In this document: piece by piece, positions 61,601-64,000 of the stretch
Layout: each line of letters starts with the position of its first letter
How positions within the stretch are numbered: the first letter of the stretch is position 1
Assembly (NCBI RefSeq): GCF_932294415.1
Contig: NC_065535.1
Coordinates: 70,363,362-70,427,361, forward strand
Length of the DNA stretch: 64,000 nt
Direction: 5' to 3'
Origin: Quercus robur
Lineage: Eukaryota > Streptophyta > Magnoliopsida > Fagales > Fagaceae
The notes under the pieces: model-generated
What the model was told of the DNA's origin: nothing
Database searches by the model: none
What the model saw: the letters and a program-made list of their open reading frames with translations, nothing else
Program-made: the position numbers and the translations under genes

Positions 61601-64000
61601 TTACAACAACAGATTCTGAGGAACAAATAGAAACAGTGAACGCAGATATTGAAAAAGATCCAATGGGAAAGTCAGAAGCACCTGTTACAAAAGCACCAAA
61701 AGAAGAAAAGATACAAGATGAAGGTATTATTAAGCCGACAGATGAGCGTGAGGGAGTTGATAAAACTGATGAAAGTGACAACATCAGAGAGGAAGCCACA
61801 GATGGAGACAGTGGCTTGAAGGAAACTCACGCAATATTTGCTAGAGACGAAATACCTAAGGAGGTCAGTTTTAAATAATATAGAAATTCTATGATGTAAT
61901 CACAGACACATACACACTACTTATTCTTCTTCCAATTAATATTAATTTCAAATGTTATTTGAGAAACAGGTGAAAGACTGTGGCCCAGATTCCACTGAAC
62001 ATGTTAAGACAACAGATTCTAAGGAACAAATAGAAACGGTGAACGCAAATATTGAAAAAGATCCAATGGGGGAGTCAGAAGCACCTGTTACAAAAGCACC
62101 AGAAGAAGAAAAGATACAAGATGAAGGTATTCTTAAGCCGACAGATGAGCGTGAGGGAGTTGATAAAACTGATGAAAGTGAAAACATCAGAGAAGAAGCC
62201 ACAGATGGAGAAAGTGGCTTGAAGGAAACTCAAGCAATATTTGCTAGAGACGAAATACTTGAGGAGGTCAGTTTTAAATAGTATAGAAATTCTATGATAT
62301 AAACACACGCGCACACACTACTTATTCTTCTTCCAACTAATATTAATTTCAAATGTTATTTGAGAAACAGGTGAAAGACTGTGGCCCAGATTCCATTGAA
62401 TATGTTAAGACAACAGATTATGAGGAACAAATAGAAACAGTGAACGCAGATATTGAAAAAGATCCAATGGGAAAGTCAGAAGCACCTGTTACAAAAGCAC
62501 CAGAAGAAGAAAAGATACAAGATGAAGGTATTCTTAAGCCGATAGATGAGCGTGAGGGAGTTGATGAAACTGATGAAAGTGAAAACATCAGAGAGGAAGC
62601 CACAAATGGAGACAATGGCTTGAAGGAAACTCATGCAATATTTGCTAGAGATGAAATACTTGAGGAGGTCAGTTTTAAATAGTATAGAAATTCTATGATA
62701 TAATCACACAGACACACACACACTACTTATTCTTCTTCCAACTAATATTAATTTCAAATGTTATTTGAGAAACAGGTGAAAGACTGTGGCCGAGATTCCA
62801 TTGAACATGTTAAGACAACAGATTCTAAGGAACAAATAGAAACGGTGAACGCAAATATTGAAAAAGATCCAATGGGGGAGTCAGAAGCACCTGTTACAAA
62901 AGCACCAGAAGAAGAAAAGATACAAGATGAAGGTATTCTTAAGCCGACAAATGAGAGTGAGGGAGTTGATAAAACTGATGAAAGTGAAAACATCAATGTA
63001 GAAGCCACAGATGGAGATAGTGGCTTGAAGGAAACTCATGCAATATTTGCTAGAGATGAAATACTTGAGGAGGTCCGTTTCAAATAGTATTGAAATTCTA
63101 TGATATAAACACACGCGCACACACTACTTATTCTTCTTCCAACTAATATTAATTTCAAATGTTATTTGAGAAACAGGTGAAAGACTGTGGCCTAGATTCC
63201 ATTGAACATGTTAAGACAATAGAAACGGTGAACGCAAATATTGAAAAAGATCCAATGGGGGAGTCAGAAGCACCTGTTACAAAAGCACCAGAAGAAGAAA
63301 AGATACAAGATGAAGGTATTCTTAAGTCGACAAATGAGCATGAGGGAGTTGATAAAACTAATGAAAGTGAAAACCTCAGAGAAGAAGCCACAGATGGAGA
63401 TAGTAGCTTGAAGGAAATTCATACAGTATCTGTTGGACAAGAAATAGTTGAGAACGTAAGCTTTAATTACAATAGAAATTTTATGTTATATGTCTCAGCT
63501 GACGTTTCTTTTTCTTCTTCTCCATTGAGCATTAATTTGAAACGCTATTTGATAAATAGGTGGAAGAGTCTGGCCCAAAATCCATTGAACATCTCAAGGC
63601 AACAGACTCCAAGGAGCAAACAAAAACTGTAAACATGAATATTGAAAAAGTTACAACCGGAGAGATAGAAGTACTTGTTACAAGAACACGAGAAGAGGAT
63701 AGTCTTAAGCCAGTAGAAGTGCATGAAGAAGTTGAGAAAGTTAATGAAAGTAAAAACATCATAGAAGAGGCCATAGATGGAGAAAGCGGCTTGGAGGAAA
63801 TTCATACAAGATCTGTTGGAGACGAAATACTTGAGAAGGTTAGCTTTAATTAGTCCAGGAATTCTATGTTATACATATCATATGCTAGTTCTTGTTTTTC
63901 TTCTTCAGGAAAATGTTAATTTAAAATGTCATTTGATAAACAGATGAACAACTCTGGTCCAGAATCAACTGAATATCTTAAGGCAACAGACTCTAAAGAG
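37621..64000 (+). CDS. giant acidic repetitive protein gene, at least 38 exons, 3' end outside the window
   Basis: Placed exons: 37621-37660, 40774-42416, 42604-43015, 44243-44439, 44907-45185, 45275-48619, 49442-49573, 49675-49803, 49896-50810, 51435-51560, 51682-51843, 51932-53092, 53430-53717, 53803-53922, then the cassette array from 54507 (25 exons, the last cut at 64000). Every junction is GT-AG with matching phase; only junctions 1-2 and 3-4 are phase 1, the rest phase 0. The joined frame exceeds 5,300 residues with no stop. The protein is dominated by Glu, Lys, Asp, Thr and Ser, with no signal peptide, membrane span or catalytic motif visible, so it is probably largely disordered. I do not recognise the family; automatic pipelines often label such plant proteins titin-like, which says nothing about function. 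The first exon is the least certain. The whole could in principle be two genes if a promoter is hidden in an intron. Confidence 0.75.
38522..38811. repeat. perfect tandem duplication, 146-bp period, in intron 1 of the giant gene
   Basis: 38522-38665 is repeated at 38668-38811 without any mismatch that I can find over 144 bp. Each copy starts TTTTCCTTCTAAAGTATC and ends CAAAATACATTTAAA. The lack of divergence means a recent duplication or an assembly artefact. Confidence 0.95.
39630..39895. mobile_element. MITE-like foldback element, hAT-type ends
   Basis: The left end ATGTAGGGGTATAATGCATT (from 39638) and the complement of the right end ATGTAGGAGTCTAATGCATT (ending 39887) match closely over about 26 bp. 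Further inverted similarity extends inwards, for example GGCACAAGGCC against GGCCTTGTGCC and GGGTTCA against TGAACCC. Flanks CATAAGTA and CATAAAGA agree at six of eight positions. A CAT microsatellite (about 39838-39862) sits in the right arm. Confidence 0.6.
40774..42416 (+). CDS. giant gene exon 2, acidic region
   Basis: An open coding exon of 1643 nt. It starts in phase 1 with GRICQADEITRQAEM and ends CCTGGGCAAAAG at donor GTTAGA. The sequence is acidic and low in hydrophobic residues, with a few degenerate repeats but no clear period. The first internal ATG (40818) would be the start if the upstream exon is not used. Confidence 0.8.
42604..43015 (+). CDS. giant gene exon 3
   Basis: An open exon between acceptor TCTGATGCAG and donor G|GTATAC, ending in phase 1. 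It codes for acidic sequence starting NPPLIDSNEK. A nearby stronger-looking donor GTGAGT at 43037 has the same phase, so alternative 5' splice-site use adding seven codons is possible. Confidence 0.7.
44243..44439 (+). CDS. giant gene exon 4
   Basis: The acceptor GTTTGTAG leaves two bases that complete the phase-1 codon from exon 3 as glycine. Codes NDEPQTSNAGNDIEEGSL and onward, and ends ATACTGGAAGAG at donor GTTTGA, phase 0. The donor is weak beyond GT. Preceded by a 1.2-kb intron without recognisable features. Confidence 0.65.
44494..44786 (+). mobile_element. TRIM retroelement with perfect 5-bp target duplication
   Basis: Two 77-bp LTRs (44499-44575 and 44705-44781), each starting TGTTAGAATTATTATTAAA and ending TTTATCA, enclose 129 bp. 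Directly after the left LTR comes TGGTATTAAAGC, a variant of the initiator-methionine-tRNA primer site TGGTATCAGAGC. A purine-rich AAGGGGGAG tract precedes the right LTR. Flanking ATATG at 44494-44498 and 44782-44786 is a perfect target duplication. This is a textbook terminal-repeat retrotransposon in miniature, 283 bp, in the intron between exons 4 and 5. Confidence 0.92.
44907..45185 (+). CDS. giant gene exon 5
   Basis: Phase-0 exon of 93 codons between acceptor TAAAACAG and donor GTTAGC, starting VHDGHKIPVPG and ending EAYKDE. The VHDG start recurs in exon 14 at 53803 (VHDGVKK), suggesting shared ancestry of these exons. Confidence 0.8.
45275..48619 (+). CDS. giant gene exon 6, 3.3 kb with internal protein repeats
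   Basis: A single 1115-codon phase-0 exon from acceptor TTTGACAG to donor GTAAAT. About a dozen diverged repeats of roughly 80-100 residues follow the pattern ...SLVKQEEGLQGESENLAPTE, then AS/AAIEKRDEDTS, V-K-V-A-E-DNDDN, ENSxKVTPEGEEDSEQILQ and DEPGE. Within it, a higher-order unit of about 600 bp is present three times in a row, starting at 45803, 46421 and 47021 (each with GGTGAAGAAGATTCAGAACA). No stop or frameshift interrupts any copy. Confidence 0.9.
45803..47640 (+). repeat. three-copy higher-order repeat, about 600-618 bp
   Basis: Copies start at 45803, 46421 and 47021, giving spacings of 618 and 600 bp. Each contains three lower-order acidic repeats and ends near GGCATGGAAAATCGCAATGT (for example about 46390, 46990, 47620). 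Small length differences between copies are in-frame. Confidence 0.85.
48651..48930 (-). mobile_element. second TRIM copy, minus strand, diverged
   Basis: On the minus strand, the LTR at 48930-48854 (77 bp, starting TGTTAGAATAAAGG) is followed by TGGTGTTAAAG, a primer-site variant. The other LTR, 48728-48651, starts TGTTCGAATA. Layout and LTR length match the intact TRIM at 44499-44781. Flanks GTAGT and AAAGT agree at only three of five bases, so it is older. It sits in the intron after exon 6. Confidence 0.75.
49442..50810 (+). CDS. giant gene exons 7-9, first copy of a duplicated three-exon block
   Basis: Exons 49442-49573 (44 codons, starts TFDATTSIDKGNRE), 49675-49803 (43 codons) and 49896-50810 (305 codons, starts VKGPNLEFIEQIGAKDLTEE), all phase 0. 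They are strongly similar to the block at 51435-53092, offset by about 1993-2036 bp. The third exon is shorter than its partner: after CAAACTGAG it meets a donor GTATGT where the partner continues coding. Confidence 0.82.
50827..50921 (-). mobile_element. TRIM LTR fragment with primer site at the duplication junction
   Basis: On the minus strand, an LTR of about 83 bp (50921-50839, starting TGTTAGAATAAGGG) is followed by TGGTATCATAGC, close to the canonical tRNA primer site, and then stops. The internal region and second LTR are absent. It occupies the same place relative to the following exons as the TRIM at 48651-48930. Confidence 0.7.
51435..53092 (+). CDS. giant gene exons 10-12, second copy of the three-exon block
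   Basis: Exons 51435-51560 (42 codons), 51682-51843 (54 codons) and 51932-53092 (387 codons, starts VKSPDLEFIEQIRVKDLTEE), all phase 0 with GT-AG. The third exon is 82 codons longer than its counterpart, adding VSKLDTFTHENPSNEASKDI and onward up to IAEK at donor GTAACA. Because this copy retains the continuation, it probably keeps the ancestral 3' end of the block. Confidence 0.82.
51644..51665. repeat. poly-C run of 22 in a giant-gene intron
   Basis: An uninterrupted 22-C run on the sense strand within the 121-bp intron 51561-51681, 16 nt before the acceptor AG. It is absent from the matching intron 49574-49674, so it arose after the block duplication or has been lost there. Confidence 0.9.
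53430..53922 (+). CDS. giant gene exons 13-14
   Basis: 53430-53717 (96 codons, starts NLESADLGQKPDF, ends STTEK) and 53803-53922 (40 codons, VHDGVKKVNGSED to DEIAEK), both phase 0. The end of exon 14 (DGESDVKEIHTVSTRDEIAEK) matches the end of the cassette exons that follow (DGDSGLKETHAIFARDEILEE), and its intron likewise opens with codons reading VSFN-stop. Exon 14 is therefore probably a shortened relative of the array cassette. Confidence 0.8.
54507..63838 (+). CDS. giant gene cassette exons 15-38 (24 complete copies)
   Basis: Spliced together the 24 complete exons give 6960 nt, 2320 codons, of Glu/Lys-rich 99-residue repeats. In-frame deletions: the seventh copy lacks 38 codons (56911-57093), the twelfth and fourteenth lack three, and the twenty-third and twenty-fourth are six codons short. 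No frameshift or internal stop occurs in any copy, which argues that the frame is maintained. A further exon begins at 63944 and runs off the window. Pairs of oppositely charged residues suggest possible helical segments, but function is unknown. Confidence 0.88.
54507..64000 (+). repeat. tandem array of at least 25 exon-plus-intron cassettes, about 400 bp each
   Basis: Exons: 54507-54803, 54908-55204, 55309-55605, 55710-56006, 56119-56415, 56514-56810, 56911-57093, 57190-57486, 57587-57883, 57988-58284, 58389-58685, 58786-59073, 59176-59472, 59577-59864, 59963-60259, 60368-60664, 60771-61067, 61172-61468, 61567-61863, 61970-62266, 62371-62667, 62776-63072, 63177-63455, 63560-63838, 63944 onward. 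Most are 297 nt (99 codons), phase 0 at both ends. Consensus motifs in order: VKDCGPDSIEYVKTTDSKEQ, IETVNADIEKDPMGESEAP, VTKAPEEEKIQDEGILKPTD, EREGVDKTDESENIREEATD, GDSGLKETHAIFARDEILEE. Introns are 96-112 nt, begin GTCAGTTTTAAATAG, carry a CA microsatellite and end GAGAAACAG. Length variants are all multiples of three. Units 1-2 and 23-25 are the most diverged; the middle is nearly uniform. Confidence 0.95.

Noticed and set aside
45358..63805. Many long minus-strand open frames rich in Ser, Phe and Leu across the giant gene
   Set aside because: They are antisense shadows of the Glu/Lys-rich coding repeats and include introns; no independent coding evidence.
54507..64000. Interpretation of the 400-bp array as a satellite or CRISPR-like repeat
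   Set aside because: The units contain conserved open frames with matched splice sites and in-frame indels only, which fits exon duplication and not noncoding satellite.

Overview
The window is plant nuclear DNA from a dicot, probably a woody species. The evidence is AT-rich intergenic DNA, GT-AG introns, plant-specific gene families (a SIAMESE-RELATED cell-cycle inhibitor, an F-box/LRR protein, plant-type GAA1) and plant transposons (tRNA-like SINE, TRIM, foldback MULE, LINE tail, solo LTR). Several repeats look to me like those common in Fagaceae (oak, chestnut), but that is memory-based and unproven.

Layout. 1-7235: GAA1, a GPI-transamidase subunit gene on the + strand. It has six coding exons whose phases join into 712 codons. 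Its introns hold a LINE 3' fragment, poly-C runs and an 881-bp foldback element with a perfect 9-bp target duplication. 7236-12671: intergenic DNA with TIR-type nonautonomous elements. 12672-14108: an intronless F-box/LRR gene. 14109-26710: a long gene-poor stretch containing a 70-nt hairpin, a hAT-like element, an S-phase-type promoter cluster with no visible gene, and an 80-bp near-perfect palindrome. 26711-27013 (minus): an SMR6-like CDK inhibitor, with an E2F-type palindrome, an MSA core and a second E2F-type site about 0.65-0.7 kb upstream. 27713-37620: gene-poor DNA with a 782-bp solo LTR.

37621-64000: the dominant feature, one very large + strand gene running off the right edge. It encodes a highly acidic, probably disordered protein rich in Glu, Lys, Asp, Thr and Ser. 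I can place 38 exons with matching phases, more than 5,300 residues, without reaching the stop. It has grown by three nested kinds of duplication: (a) a 3.3-kb exon with protein repeats and a three-copy higher-order repeat of about 600 bp; (b) a tandem copy of a three-exon block whose junction falls in a TRIM retroelement; (c) an array of at least 25 tandem copies of a roughly 400-bp exon-plus-intron cassette, each normally adding 99 residues. All 24 complete copies keep the frame and GT/AG ends. I recognise no enzymatic domain and assign no function.

The genes show no common pathway; they are ordinary independent plant loci. The main interest is the exon array, the duplication junction in the TRIM, the two E2F-type promoter clusters and the long inverted repeats.
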